Assembly (NCBI GenBank): GCA_963710715.1
Contig: CAVQBL010000018.1
Location: 124,001 to 188,000, forward strand
Direction of reading: 5' to 3'
DNA: 64,000 bases
From: CAVQBL01 sp963710715
GTDB lineage: Bacteria; Pseudomonadota; Gammaproteobacteria; DSM-16500
Under the pieces are notes generated by a model that saw nothing but the letters and a program-made list of their open reading frames with translations, was not told where the DNA came from and did not search any database. The translations under genes and the position numbers were made by a program. The number at the start of each line of letters is the position of its first letter. Position 1 is the first letter of the stretch. Of this stretch, positions 42,086-52,093 are shown in pieces.

Positions 42086-45000
42086 ATGGATAATAGAGAT
42101 AAAAGACGAACACAAAACAGTAAAGATGGGGCTGCATTAAAAAAGTTTAACGAAAAATATAAAGTTGCAATTACTCAATATAAACAAGCAGAAATAGAGT
42201 ATAAAGAAGCAAAAAAAGCTTATGAAGACGCTGTAAAAAATTTACCGCCAAATCATCTGTCTATCACTGAAATAAAAAAGCAACTCGATACTAAAGAAAC
42301 GAAATATGAAATTCTCGAGTTAAATATTTTAAACTTGTTAGAATTAGAACATTGGATTGCGCCTAGCCATTTGTTGGGTGGGGAAACAGAATATGTTTTG
42401 GAAACATTTTTTGAAATATTAAATCCATTGATAAAAGAAATCTTAAAAACCTTCTTAGAAGAAAATCGAATAAACAAAATCAAAAATGGCCTCTTAGAAA
42501 TAAAAGAAAATAATCAAACAGAGACTATTAGTGATTCTTTAATAAAGCAACATCAGAAAACAAGTGAAAGATTTTTTAAATTTTACCAACTCGTTCTTGC
42601 TAATAACTTAAATAATGATAATAAAGTTTCTAATTTAGATCTCCAAAAATATGCTGAATTATTAAAAAATAATATTTCTTCTGCATGGTTTAAATTAGCG
42701 GTAGATTTTTTCAGAAGATATTTTATCCCCCTTGCGTATGATTTACCCGTTACTCTCGAGATTAAATTCGAAGTGCAAAGATTTACTAAAGGAATTGTTA
42801 AAGAAGTTGATCAACTTTCTTTACGAGGACCAATTTATCCTAAAGAATTTAAAAGAGAGCTTCTATACTGTAAAGCTAAAAAAATGAAACGCGATAACAA
42901 ACTAAGCGAAGCAGTTATAAATAATGATGAGGGCCTTGATCTTCGCAAAAATAAAAAAATAGTCAATAAGAACTTAAAGAAGATTTATAACATGTTCGAA
43001 CAAAAAAATAACAAGGATGAACTTAAGAGAGACCTGGATATAGGTATAGAGTTCCCAGGATCCAAGCCTGGCAGCGCATATTATTGGTTCATAACCAGAA
43101 AAATTCTTAACTTTTCGCCACGCACATGCCTTCTTTTAAGTAAATATCTCGAAAGTTATGTGCGGAGTTACTTAAGCAACGCTACAATAGAAAAATTAAA
43201 TGAATCATTTGAGCGCATGAGAGAGCATGTAAAAATAACCCCTCAAAAGAAAATGTTTTCTACATTTCTCAAAAATGAAAATAAAGAAAATGGAGCTAAT
43301 AAAGATATAGCAGAATTTAAAAAGCTCCTTAAAGAATTAGATATTCCACTTCTCCCAGAAGACTTAATATATATTGTAAGCCTAATAGGATATCAAAATC
43401 TTTGCAGTGTTGAACTCCGTCCTTTTATAAAAGAGCATCTACCAGAAATTTATAAAGAAGAACAAAAACATTCTAATGATGTTTCACATAGTAAAAATAT
43501 GCAAGAAAGTTCTAATGGTGATTCACATGATAAAAAATTGCATAGAAGTAACACCTCTGGTAATCTTCATCAAACTCCGAACTCCAATCGGTCTGAAGCG
43601 CAAACACAAGAGAGCAATGTTTCCTCTCCTTTAGTTAGAACTTTTCAAAATATAGGGTCGGTCGATAAGTCATTTGAAACCTTTATAAATAGCAAAGATA
43701 ATCGCGAGACGCCAGCAAATCTTATACAATTCAGAGACTCATTAATTTTGGCAGGATTTTCAAAAAAAACAACACAAGAAATAATTGTGAAAGTGTGTAA
43801 ATCGTTCGTTAATTTAAAGGGAGTCACAGTAAAAGAACTCCTTGGATTTACCCCAGAAGACTTAATATATATTTTAGCTCCACTAGGACCTCAAAACCTT
43901 TTCCATGCTGACATCCGTGCTTATATAAAAAAATATCTGCATCAAATCTATGAAGAAGAACAAAAAGATTTAAATGGCGATTCACAGAGTCAAAAATTGC
44001 AGGAAAGTAAAAGTTCCAGTAATCTTCATGAAACCCAGAACACTCATCACTCTGAAACACATACCGCTACACAAGAAAGTAGTGCTTTCTCTCCTTTGAT
44101 TAGAAATTTTAAAAATATACCTAGAGTCGATGAGTCATTTGAGAATTTACAAAAATATAGAGAAGATAAAAATAAGGACAAGGAGACAAACGAGACAACA
44201 CTATCAAATCTTATTATAGATTGCGCGAATTCATTATTCTCAATAGGGTTTTTAAATAGAACAGCAACAAAAAAAATAATTTTTCAAGTTTGTAAATTTT
44301 CCTTTGAATCAAAGGACGTCACACAAGAAATAATAGACAAAGCGTTGCCATCCACGGATTCAGAAATTAACGAAGCTTTACCTGCACACAACAACGGCGC
44401 GATTAGTGTTCGTAGGTTCCGTATGGATAAAGATGATGATCGAGACGATGATCGACAGGTATCAACATCTTACAATAATGAAAATGAACAAAATGAAATA
44501 AATAAATCTGATGAACTTACGTTCAAAAATTTTATAATAAAACATCAGCTTACCAATGCAAAGGAACCAGAAAACATTTCTACTTGTAACCTTTACATAT
44601 CAGAATACTGGCTTAATCCACCTCAAAAGGAGCATAAAAACTTCAAACCTTACAGAATATTACGTCCGTTAATAAGAGAAGTGATTTTAAAGAGTAAAGC
44701 AATAGCGAATTCCGAAAAAGCATCACAAGAAATGACCGATGAAAAAAAGGCGGAGCCAAATAAAATGGCTGATCCGTTTGCAGGGATACTAGAGCAAGTA
44801 AAAGATAGATTTAATAGATACTATTCACCCAATAATGAAGACCCAAAAATCAGATATATTTCTGAATTGCTAAAATCCTCTAATACCCCTACTAACAGTG
44901 TTGCTATCTCATTAGCATGGTTTGTTATCGACAATTATTTTTATTTTAGAGGACGGTGCAAACAGAATACGGACTCGAATCAAGTGGTTGAAATTCATTC

Positions 45001-45796
45001 TGGAAGACTAAAAAATGCGATTAGTAAAGAGATTACTCCGCATCAGCGTGATACTATAAATCATTCTTTATCTCAGTTTGTAACTAATTATATAGACGAA
45101 AAATTATTTTACGGAAAAATAGACGAACCAAAGGAGCGACTTTTAGAAAAATTAAAGAAAATAGAAAAATTATATAATGATATGATGCATGCTTACAAAG
45201 AAAATCAGCATGTAAAGGATTTCGGAAAAACATGGAAAGCTTTAGGTGTTGAAATTTCTGATAAGGAATACAAATATGAAATAAGTCAATCATGGTTTGA
45301 AAAGAGTTTAAACCCTATAATAGCAGGGCGCTTAAAAAACCCTATAAATGCAAACGATATTTCAAGTGCAATAAAAAATATATATACAGTTAATTCTTTA
45401 GTTGAAGAATTAATAACAAAAAAAATCAGTAAAAACACAAACACAGCCACGGATTTAAAAAACCTAGATATCGCCTTAAATCAAATATGTTCAAAAGAGG
45501 AGGCAGGGGACATAATCGATTATTTCCGTAAACTTTTAAACACTTCTCCTGTGCGTCGAGATACTAATACTAATCAGTTTTTTTTACCATCTCCAGGCAG
45601 GCCTAGAAGTGCTACTGCAAAATCCTCTGCAAGTCCCACAGCAAATCCCAAGAGTCCAAGCCAAGCTCTCTCCCCAGAAGAGGAGGAATTTCTGTTGAGT
45701 GTAAGTATTCCCTTCGCAGCAGATTACGACAAAAGTGGAAAATTGGTCATTGACCCTGAAAAAGTAGCTACGTATGCGCGGACCATAAGAAAATAG
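42086..45796 (+). CDS. Large (1236-aa) helical/coiled-coil protein of unknown function
   Basis: The protein is hydrophilic and rich in Lys, Glu and Asn, with long helical and coiled-coil stretches and no membrane span or signal peptide. It contains an internal duplication: a segment near 415-545 (PEDLIYIVSLIGYQNL...SNVSSPLVRTFQNIGSVDKSFE) recurs near 590-690 (PEDLIYILAPLGPQNL...SSAFSPLIRNFKNIPRVDESFE). The linkers are Ser/Gln/His-rich. The C-terminus (about 1160-1236) is Pro/Ser-rich. I do not recognise the family. Its size, low complexity and shared upstream block with the 404-aa gene point to a secreted effector or structural protein of this lineage. Confidence 0.7.
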   Translation: MDNRDKRRTQNSKDGAALKKFNEKYKVAITQYKQAEIEYKEAKKAYEDAVKNLPPNHLSITEIKKQLDTKETKYEILELNILNLLELEHWIAPSHLLGGETEYVLETFFEILNPLIKEILKTFLEENRINKIKNGLLEIKENNQTETISDSLIKQHQKTSERFFKFYQLVLANNLNNDNKVSNLDLQKYAELLKNNISSAWFKLAVDFFRRYFIPLAYDLPVTLEIKFEVQRFTKGIVKEVDQLSLRGPIYPKEFKRELLYCKAKKMKRDNKLSEAVINNDEGLDLRKNKKIVNKNLKKIYNMFEQKNNKDELKRDLDIGIEFPGSKPGSAYYWFITRKILNFSPRTCLLLSKYLESYVRSYLSNATIEKLNESFERMREHVKITPQKKMFSTFLKNENKENGANKDIAEFKKLLKELDIPLLPEDLIYIVSLIGYQNLCSVELRPFIKEHLPEIYKEEQKHSNDVSHSKNMQESSNGDSHDKKLHRSNTSGNLHQTPNSNRSEAQTQESNVSSPLVRTFQNIGSVDKSFETFINSKDNRETPANLIQFRDSLILAGFSKKTTQEIIVKVCKSFVNLKGVTVKELLGFTPEDLIYILAPLGPQNLFHADIRAYIKKYLHQIYEEEQKDLNGDSQSQKLQESKSSSNLHETQNTHHSETHTATQESSAFSPLIRNFKNIPRVDESFENLQKYREDKNKDKETNETTLSNLIIDCANSLFSIGFLNRTATKKIIFQVCKFSFESKDVTQEIIDKALPSTDSEINEALPAHNNGAISVRRFRMDKDDDRDDDRQVSTSYNNENEQNEINKSDELTFKNFIIKHQLTNAKEPENISTCNLYISEYWLNPPQKEHKNFKPYRILRPLIREVILKSKAIANSEKASQEMTDEKKAEPNKMADPFAGILEQVKDRFNRYYSPNNEDPKIRYISELLKSSNTPTNSVAISLAWFVIDNYFYFRGRCKQNTDSNQVVEIHSGRLKNAISKEITPHQRDTINHSLSQFVTNYIDEKLFYGKIDEPKERLLEKLKKIEKLYNDMMHAYKENQHVKDFGKTWKALGVEISDKEYKYEISQSWFEKSLNPIIAGRLKNPINANDISSAIKNIYTVNSLVEELITKKISKNTNTATDLKNLDIALNQICSKEEAGDIIDYFRKLLNTSPVRRDTNTNQFFLPSPGRPRSATAKSSASPTANPKSPSQALSPEEEEFLLSVSIPFAADYDKSGKLVIDPEKVATYARTIRK

Positions 45797-45928
45797 TACG
45801 CAAACGCTTTAACCTAGATTTGGCAATTGAACCCGTAGCGAGAGGGGCTAAAGTAAAAACAGCATAATTTCCCAGACAAATTCAATTGAGATTGATGGGG
45901 TCTATATAGGCCCCTACTGGCTTTGTGA

Positions 45929-46192
45929 TTACATTCGAGGTCGAGGATTCGCTACTTGTTCATTTGCATTTGGTTCTATTCCATTAGATTCCTGGCAAAA
46001 GCATGACCTAAAGAAACGTGGTAAAAAAAATAAAGTCGTTCCGATAACTAACCCAAACAACGCTGACGCCTTTCGGTCTTGAAGAGGATTTGCACCCATC
46101 ATAGTAAGTGTAGATGACACCTCTAATAACATGAAAACAGCAACTTCACACGTAATAGTTAAGTTACCCTGATTGTCTCTGAAAAAAATCAT
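45929..46192 (-). CDS. Small membrane protein (87 aa), unknown
   Basis: A strong GAGGAGA ribosome binding site precedes the ATG at 46192. The protein has hydrophobic segments near 14-32 and 42-62 (ALFGLVIGTTLFFLPRFF), and then a polar tail. Two membrane helices or one hairpin are likely. No family is recognised. It runs opposite to its large neighbours. Confidence 0.55.
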   Translation of the reverse strand: MIFFRDNQGNLTITCEVAVFMLLEVSSTLTMMGANPLQDRKASALFGLVIGTTLFFLPRFFRSCFCQESNGIEPNANEQVANPRPRM

Positions 46193-46399
46193 GAATTTCT
46201 CCTCATTTATTTTAGTATTGATATCGAAGCAAAATGTTAAACAATAAGGTGTCTAATATCAACTGATGGTCAAAAGACTGTCATGATTTTGAAGATAAGG
46301 TGAAGTTAGTACTCAACATTCCCAACCATGTCGAGTTGACGATTCTGGAGCGGCTAATTCAAAAAGCAATATACCTTAACAACTCTCTAAACCCATCCC

Positions 46400-46422
46400 C
46401 CAAGCGATGCAATAGCGCTTGG
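46400..46422. repeat. CCAAGCG...CGCTTGG hairpin, copy 1
   Basis: CCAAGCG and CGCTTGG form a 7-bp stem with a GATGCAATAG-type loop. With its flanks (ACCCATC before, TCTTT after) it matches the hairpin at 47897-47919. One copy lies on each side of the 404-aa gene. The 46193-46637 gap otherwise holds only the conserved upstream block. Confidence 0.55.
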
Positions 46423-46476
46423 TCTTTTGGAAATATGGGATCATATATAGAAGTGTAGCCAGTATTTTTGATTAAA

Positions 46477-46637
46477 AATAATACTATTTTATTTAAACTA
46501 CCCTATTAATGAACAAAAAATGCGCTGTTTTTAATTGCATTAAACAATAATTATCCAATAAAATGAACATTTTTAGGTTGTTTGTGTAATATTTAATTAA
46601 TTTTTAAATTTAACCATTAACAATAAGGAAAAATAAT
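46477..46637 (+). promoter_or_regulatory. Conserved upstream block, copy 2 (shared with 41927-42085)
   Basis: This region carries the same ordered segments as copy 1: AATAATACTATT (46477-46488), TTTTTAATTGCA, CAATAAAATGAACAT and TTTGTGTAATATTTAATTAATTTTT, before an ATG with an AAGGAA ribosome binding site. On the minus strand the AT-rich core reads somewhat like a tandem PmrA box (CTTAATATT-type half sites), but with several mismatches. Confidence 0.65.
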
Positions 46638-47852
46638 ATGGATGCTAGAAACAGTACAGCTGTTAAAGGGAGAAGCAGTAGCAAGAATGGAAAAGAAGAA
46701 ATAAAAGCAACACCGGTTGATGCATTTGCTAAATCTTATGAAGACAACAAGACTGTTCTCGAGGACCTGAAAACTGCAAGAGAAAACTATATCTATTATC
46801 AGCGTGTTTTTGAAGCTTATCAAAACCTTGTTGTAGAAGAGAGCCTACATAACACTTTCTTAAAAGCACATGGAAAACTTTCTCCACAAATAGAAAATCG
46901 TGCTGCTACTAATGCTAATTATTCAAATGAGGTTGCTGGCGAGCTTTCTAAAGCAAAAAGTATATATGAAAAACTTGAATCATCAATTTCAATATTATTT
47001 AAAGAAATTGAAATCCCCGAAATATTAAGACATATAATTGATAAACAAATTGCCCAGACTAAGATGTCACCGGAAGAACGTACTACTTTGAAATGTGCTC
47101 TGCTTTGGTTTATAGAAAAATATTCAATACCTGTTTTTTCGGATAAATTAGACCATGAAGAATTAAAAACATTATTTGATAATATGAAATTAGCTTTCAG
47201 TGCAACAGAAGCGACGGATTCATATACAAAATACTTCATAGAATTTATACGTCTGTTAGAAAAATTTAATATTCCATTTGATGAAAAAGTACAAAATTAT
47301 ATCATTCGGTTATGGTGCATTAGAAATTTACCAGGAATCGAAATTTCATTAAATGAAATTATTATAAATCAAAAAGACCTTCCAGTTCATATATCACATG
47401 TAAATGCCTCGATTAAAACGTTAAAAGATTTAAAAAATACAAATCCCTTGGATGAGAAAAATATAATAACAGTTTTTTCAAATCTAAATGATAATCTAAT
47501 GCGTATATGCCATCCGGATAAACGGAAGCAAATAATCACCAATTTCTGTGAAAAACATTATCCTCTTCTAAAAGAAAAAGTTAACGCTATCCTATCTAGG
47601 CGTGGCATCGACAAAAAAAATTCCAAGATTAGATCTCTTAGTGAAGGTAGATCATTTTCTTTTCTTGACATGTTTAAACGATCTGTGTCTCGGAACATTC
47701 TTTCAGATGATGAAGGAAGCGAAAAAGAAAATGGACATACTTCTTCATCTACTCGACCCTATTCTGCTGACCAACTTTTAAAAAAGCAATCAGCTCAGAG
47801 AGGGATTGCAATAGAACCAGAACGAGAACGAGGCAAGTCTGTCAATAAATAA
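46638..47852 (+). CDS. Helical 404-aa protein, likely distant paralogue of the 1236-aa protein
   Basis: The protein is Lys/Glu-rich and helical, beginning with a polar Ser/Lys tract, then YEDNKTVLEDLKTARENYIYYQRVFEAYQNL, comparable in layout to the 1236-aa protein's N-terminus (QYKQAEIEYKEAKKAYEDA). Both have a ...ALLWFIEKYSIPV- / ...AWFKLAVDFFRRYFIPL-type segment. The C-terminal 90 residues are Ser/Arg-rich and disordered. There is no signal peptide or membrane span. Together with the shared upstream block this suggests a gene duplication. The function is unknown. Confidence 0.65.
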   Translation: MDARNSTAVKGRSSSKNGKEEIKATPVDAFAKSYEDNKTVLEDLKTARENYIYYQRVFEAYQNLVVEESLHNTFLKAHGKLSPQIENRAATNANYSNEVAGELSKAKSIYEKLESSISILFKEIEIPEILRHIIDKQIAQTKMSPEERTTLKCALLWFIEKYSIPVFSDKLDHEELKTLFDNMKLAFSATEATDSYTKYFIEFIRLLEKFNIPFDEKVQNYIIRLWCIRNLPGIEISLNEIIINQKDLPVHISHVNASIKTLKDLKNTNPLDEKNIITVFSNLNDNLMRICHPDKRKQIITNFCEKHYPLLKEKVNAILSRRGIDKKNSKIRSLSEGRSFSFLDMFKRSVSRNILSDDEGSEKENGHTSSSTRPYSADQLLKKQSAQRGIAIEPERERGKSVNK

Positions 47853-47896
47853 AGTCACATTAACAATTAAATTTTACGTATACTCCATACCCATCT

Positions 47897-47919
47897 CCAA
47901 GCGCTGCAATAGCGCTTGG
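47897..47919. terminator. CCAAGCGC...GCGCTTGG hairpin between convergent genes
   Basis: A perfect 8-bp stem with loop TGCAATA lies between the end of the 404-aa gene (+) and pabA (-). It can act as a two-way terminator, although the T tract is short (TCTTTG). It repeats the hairpin at 46400-46422. Confidence 0.6.
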
Positions 47920-47951
47920 TCTTTGTATAATGGAATATAGTATTAACGTGA

Positions 47952-48563
47952 TTAGTTGACATGAGTCTGCTGCGCCATTGTTGTTACTATGAAGTTATTA
48001 AAAACATCTAAACCATGCTCTGTCATAATAGCTTCAGGATGATACTGAACACCAAAAATATTATATTTTTGATGTCGAATTGCCATGATTTCTTTTCTCT
48101 TTTTCTGAGGATCTTCTGTCCAAGCAATTATTTTTAAACAGGAAGGTAGGCTCAGGGGATCAACAATCAAGGAGTGATATCTGACAATTTTAAAACTGGA
48201 TGGAAGATTTGCAAAAATAGAATCTCGATTATTATGCATAACTGATATTTTCCCATGCATTACATTTTCCGCATGTGTGATTCGTGCACCAAAGAATTGG
48301 GCAAGACATTGATGTCCCAAGCATATGCCTAAAATCGGTAATTTTTTGTAAATAGTACTGATAGCGTCAAATGTAAGTCCTGCATCAGCAGGTGAGCCTG
48401 GCCCTGGAGATAAAATAATATGAGTATAATCGAGTTGAGCAAGATTTTTCAGCAATCCAGCATCATTCTTGATGACATCGATAGGATAACCTAATATTTC
48501 AAAGTAATGCTTTATGTTGTAGGTAAATGAGTCATAATTGTCAATCAATAAAATTTTAACCAT
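47952..48563 (-). CDS. pabA: Aminodeoxychorismate synthase glutaminase subunit PabA
   Basis: The 203-residue class I glutamine amidotransferase has DNYDSFTYNI at the start, SPGPGSP, the nucleophile cysteine in ILGICLGHQCLA and the His/Glu pair in VQYHPEAI. It supplies ammonia to PabB for p-aminobenzoate (folate). Such subunits can also serve TrpE, but the adjacent gene is PabB-like. Its start is 2 bp after the pabB stop. Confidence 0.92.
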   Translation of the reverse strand: MVKILLIDNYDSFTYNIKHYFEILGYPIDVIKNDAGLLKNLAQLDYTHIILSPGPGSPADAGLTFDAISTIYKKLPILGICLGHQCLAQFFGARITHAENVMHGKISVMHNNRDSIFANLPSSFKIVRYHSLIVDPLSLPSCLKIIAWTEDPQKKRKEIMAIRHQKYNIFGVQYHPEAIMTEHGLDVFNNFIVTTMAQQTHVN

Positions 48564-48565
48564 TA

Positions 48566-49744
48566 TTAGAGCTCTTCAGAAGGAACAGCTAATTCTGTCA
48601 AAAATCTTGCTTTTACTTTAATTTCTTCATATTCATCTTTGATGATGGAGTCATGAACGATGCCACCACCTATGCCCATTTGGCATTTTCCATTGCGAAG
48701 GTGTAATGTCCGAATTGCAACACTGAAACACATGTCATTTTCAGGAGTGATATACCCAATTGCGCCCGTATAAATACCTCTATCATGCTGTTCTAGTTCC
48801 CGTATTATTTGCATGGTTCTTATTTTTGGTGCGCCGGTAATAGAACCACAAGGAAATATTGAGGAAATAATTTCACCAAAACTAATATTTTTATTAACGG
48901 TGCATGTGATAGTTGATGTCATTTGATAAACTGTTTCATACGCTTCTATCTCAAATAATTCCGGTACGCAAACACTTTTTGGTTGAGCAATTATGCTTAA
49001 GTCATTGCGAATTAAGTCTACGATAATCATATTTTCAGCTATTATTTTCGGATCGCTTACAAGTTTGTTTTTATTTTGAGTATCGACAATACTATTTTCT
49101 GAGCGAGATGTCGTCCCTTTCATTGGCTTGGAACGAAAATATTCTCCTCTTTTTTCGAAAAATAATTCGGGTGACAAGGATAACAATTGAAAATCCTCAC
49201 AATTGAATAACGCTCCGAATTCCACTTTTTGTCTTTCTCTTAGTTTTTGATATAACTGAATAGGGCAGCCTTGTAGTTGAAAGCTGTACTTTCCCGTAAA
49301 ATTAACTTGATAGGTTTCGCCATCTTTAATATGTTGTTTTATTTGAGTTAAGCAAGCAGCATAGCGGTCCTGATCAAGGTTAAACTCAAGATTGTAGATA
49401 AAAGCTTCATTATCAAGTTTTTCTGCTGCCATGTTTTCTAACAAATAGCCAACCTCAGCTTGAGTTAATAGCTCATGGTTTTCAAAAATATAAAAATCAA
49501 GCAATGGATGATCAGAAGAGTGCTGGTATGAAGGTAGAATCATTTTATTTAAGCAATAGGAGGCTTCATATGAAATATAGCCAACCAGATATTTTCCTGA
49601 CTGGCGAAGATCTTCAATTTTACTTAAACAATCTTTAACATCTTCAGGTCGGGTACAGCTAATGCGCGTATGTTTCCCATGGAAGTAATGCGAATTTTTC
49701 TGGTCACCGCTAGTTCTTCTATTTTCTAGCAGTATATATGCCAT
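48566..49744 (-). CDS. pabB: Aminodeoxychorismate synthase component I PabB
   Basis: The start is set at the ATG at 49744, seven bases after GAGG, giving 392 residues. The chorismate-binding domain has LLSLSPELFFEK and KPMKGTTSR, with the catalytic lysine that is typical of PabB (anthranilate synthase has Ala there). IRNDLSI, FPCGSITGAPK and GIGGGIVHDS follow. It makes aminodeoxychorismate with PabA. These two genes are the only clear core genes between 41.3 and 57.5 kb. Confidence 0.92.
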   Translation of the reverse strand: MAYILLENRRTSGDQKNSHYFHGKHTRISCTRPEDVKDCLSKIEDLRQSGKYLVGYISYEASYCLNKMILPSYQHSSDHPLLDFYIFENHELLTQAEVGYLLENMAAEKLDNEAFIYNLEFNLDQDRYAACLTQIKQHIKDGETYQVNFTGKYSFQLQGCPIQLYQKLRERQKVEFGALFNCEDFQLLSLSPELFFEKRGEYFRSKPMKGTTSRSENSIVDTQNKNKLVSDPKIIAENMIIVDLIRNDLSIIAQPKSVCVPELFEIEAYETVYQMTSTITCTVNKNISFGEIISSIFPCGSITGAPKIRTMQIIRELEQHDRGIYTGAIGYITPENDMCFSVAIRTLHLRNGKCQMGIGGGIVHDSIIKDEYEEIKVKARFLTELAVPSEEL

Positions 49745-49952
49745 GTTAAACCTCATTAAACGGAAATAGCTCTATTGCTGTTCATCTAGACCTGCTCAAA
49801 TCTATTTTAATAGATTTGATGCTAGATTTCATCAGCGCTGCGGTTATGTCCGCGCGCACCTTGCAACCACACCCTATATCACCTTCGCAGTCGGTTTGGG
49901 TATGAAATATCTGGGCTAGTGTTTAGGGGTTAGGAAAATGTTCGATTTTCGC

Positions 49953-51018
49953 TTATCTTTGATTAGATGATGTTACCGTTAAACTAGATGTAGACAACGC
50001 TTTTTCTTCTGGTTGATTTAGCTGTTCTAGCTGCAATTTTAGTTCCCGCAATAAATTATTAGCATGAGATAATACCTCTTTTGCTTTACTATTCAGGGTA
50101 ATATTTTCAAATTTACCAAATTCACTGAATATACTGTGCATTCTTTCTTGTGTTTCAGATGAGAAATCTCTCATGGCTAAAGAAGAATCAGACGGTGGTT
50201 TTATAGAATCCGCGATTGACCACGAACTTATGGAGATGGCAAAAATTACACAAGAGGCCAGTGTCCCATGAAAATATTTTAAAAGTTCATCCCAATTAGT
50301 ATCAAGTTTGCGTTGCTTAAATTTTTCTATTGTAGAAGCTATAGAATAAAGCATATAAATAAATACACTTAATAAAAATATCGAAGCTACAGAAGTAGGT
50401 TTTTTAATTTTCGACTGAAAGCGTTGAAAATTCTCTTTTTTTTGATTTATTTCATCACCAGTCTGAGTAATAAATTTTTCTAGTGATCTGATTTGAATAT
50501 GTATTTTACCCGACTTTTTTCTTCTGTGCTCTTTTCTTTTGTTCTAGTTAGATTATGAAATAAAGAAACCATATCTTTTGTTGGGAAATTAAATTCTCCA
50601 ATGTTTCGATTAACTAATTGATGAATTAAGCTTTCGCGTGTGAAAAGTAAATTTTTCCATAATAAAGGATTTTGCAAGTGGCTTACAGCTAATTGCAAAG
50701 GCTCTAGTTCATAACCAATTACAGCAAAGATAACTAAATCATGTTCAGCTTTTTCTAAAGCTTCTTTTAAAAAATTTTCTTTAATTTTATTAAGCAAGCA
50801 AAAATTTTTGTTCATTAGAGCATTTTTAGCCGATGCTAATAAATTTTCTGAATCGATATTTTCTTTCGATTCTTTATGCATTTGTTCAGGTTGTTTAGTG
50901 CCCTGATTGCTCGTGTATCAATAGCATTGATATTAATTGCCATGGATTTAATGTCAGCAATGACTTCTTTAGTTTTGTAATGAGTAATGTTCGTACAAAG
51001 AGTACGCGGGTTCATCAT
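49953..51018 (-). pseudogene. Decayed paralogue of the 546-aa ankyrin/F-box-like protein
   Basis: Three fragments in different frames line up with the intact gene at 55750-57390. The first (about 51018-50880; TLCTNITHYKTKEVIADIK) matches its N-terminus (KNIASYNTKKIIDAIK). The second (50881-50480; ASAKNALMNKNFCLLNKIKENFLKEALEK) matches its middle (ALANNALMEKDFCLLNEMK). The third (about 50495-49953; from LEKFITQTGDEINQKKENFQRFQS to the end) matches its TM and C-terminal part. About 185 residues of the ankyrin part and a later ~50-residue piece are missing. Frames change near 50890 and 50500. This is a broken gene copy. Confidence 0.8.
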
Positions 51019-51182
51019 AAATATATTCTGCTTTTCATAATTTATATTTAAGTATATCAAATTGATCTTTATTTGTCCAAGTGGCAGGGATGAATTTGTA
51101 AGGAGCAAATGATATGAGGAGAGGTGCCCCTTCGTTTTTTATGAGATATAATACTCTTAACAATTAATATATGAGGGATAAT

Positions 51183-52079
51183 ATGGGCGGAGTAAAAGAC
51201 GAAGTAAAAAAAATAACCCCAATGGAAGCACCAACAACAACAGCATCCACAATAACAACATTAGCGGCATCATCAACAGCAGTACCACCAGCCGTATCAG
51301 CACAAGCACCAACAGCTGGAAATTTACTGAGTCCACCAGCAGCTCAAGTAGTACAGAGTCCTGTGGTTGGGCCGCGAAGTCCCGAATTACCTAATGTCGC
51401 TAAATCGCCCTCATCAGGTATTACCCCAAGTTCAAAATCGAGTAGCGTGAAATCTTATTCCGTGAATTCGACTTCGAACAGTCGTTCTGTTTTTTCTATG
51501 TCATTAACAACGGGTGGTAAAGCTATACCTAGTAACAAGGCTATTCCTACGATAAAGATTTGTCTGGAATTGGGAGATTTTTTCGGCGCTCTCTCAGCTG
51601 CAGTGTGGGCAATAAATTCTAGCGTTATTTTGAGTAATGCTTTTGAATTTATGGATGATAGTAAGATAAGGAAGCTGACTAGAGAACAAAAAAACCAAGC
51701 ACTGCGGCTTGTTGTGGAGCAATGGAACTTGGGCAGTCAAGTAACTGTAGAGGAATGCCAAAAGCGATATGAAAAAGCACTTGAAAATGAAGTGAAACGT
51801 GAAAAAACGTGTTCTCAAATAGGAAGTGTATATAAGAAAGAAGAAAGCCCTCTTCTAAGTGGAATTAAAGATCTTCTTCCTGAAGGTACTAAGTATTGTT
51901 GTTTGAAAGGTGAAAAAGATTTAAGGCTTCTTCAATGCTTTTTAGGATCTACTCTGGAACAGAATAAAGAACTAATGCAGAAAGCAATCGATTTTATTAA
52001 GCGCAAAGAACAACCAAAAAGGGTTGAGCCACAGCCACCTATAAAAGAAGAACCAGAACAGAAAACCTTAAAGTTGTAG
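51183..52079 (+). CDS. Hypothetical protein with Ala/Thr/Pro/Ser-rich N-terminus
   Basis: The start is put at 51183, after GAGGG; the upstream ATG at 51171 contains that site. The first ~120 of 298 residues are low complexity (Ala, Thr, Pro, Ser). The second half is helical with several cysteines and a charged Lys/Glu/Pro tail. A hydrophobic stretch near 135-155 (FGALSAAVWAINSSVILS) may be buried or a weak span. I do not recognise it. The long disordered N-terminus is effector-like but not proof. Confidence 0.55.
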   Translation: MGGVKDEVKKITPMEAPTTTASTITTLAASSTAVPPAVSAQAPTAGNLLSPPAAQVVQSPVVGPRSPELPNVAKSPSSGITPSSKSSSVKSYSVNSTSNSRSVFSMSLTTGGKAIPSNKAIPTIKICLELGDFFGALSAAVWAINSSVILSNAFEFMDDSKIRKLTREQKNQALRLVVEQWNLGSQVTVEECQKRYEKALENEVKREKTCSQIGSVYKKEESPLLSGIKDLLPEGTKYCCLKGEKDLRLLQCFLGSTLEQNKELMQKAIDFIKRKEQPKRVEPQPPIKEEPEQKTLKL

Positions 52080-52093
52080 AGTTGCAAGGTGTT

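Noticed and set aside
45897..45914. Palindrome GGGGTCTATATAGGCCCC as an operator
   Set aside because: A single imperfect 18-bp palindrome with no placed promoter and no second copy.
46477..46637. A true PmrA box in the shared upstream block
   Set aside because: The two half sites on the minus strand have one and two or more mismatches and the region is extremely AT-rich, so a match is expected by chance; kept only as a test idea.
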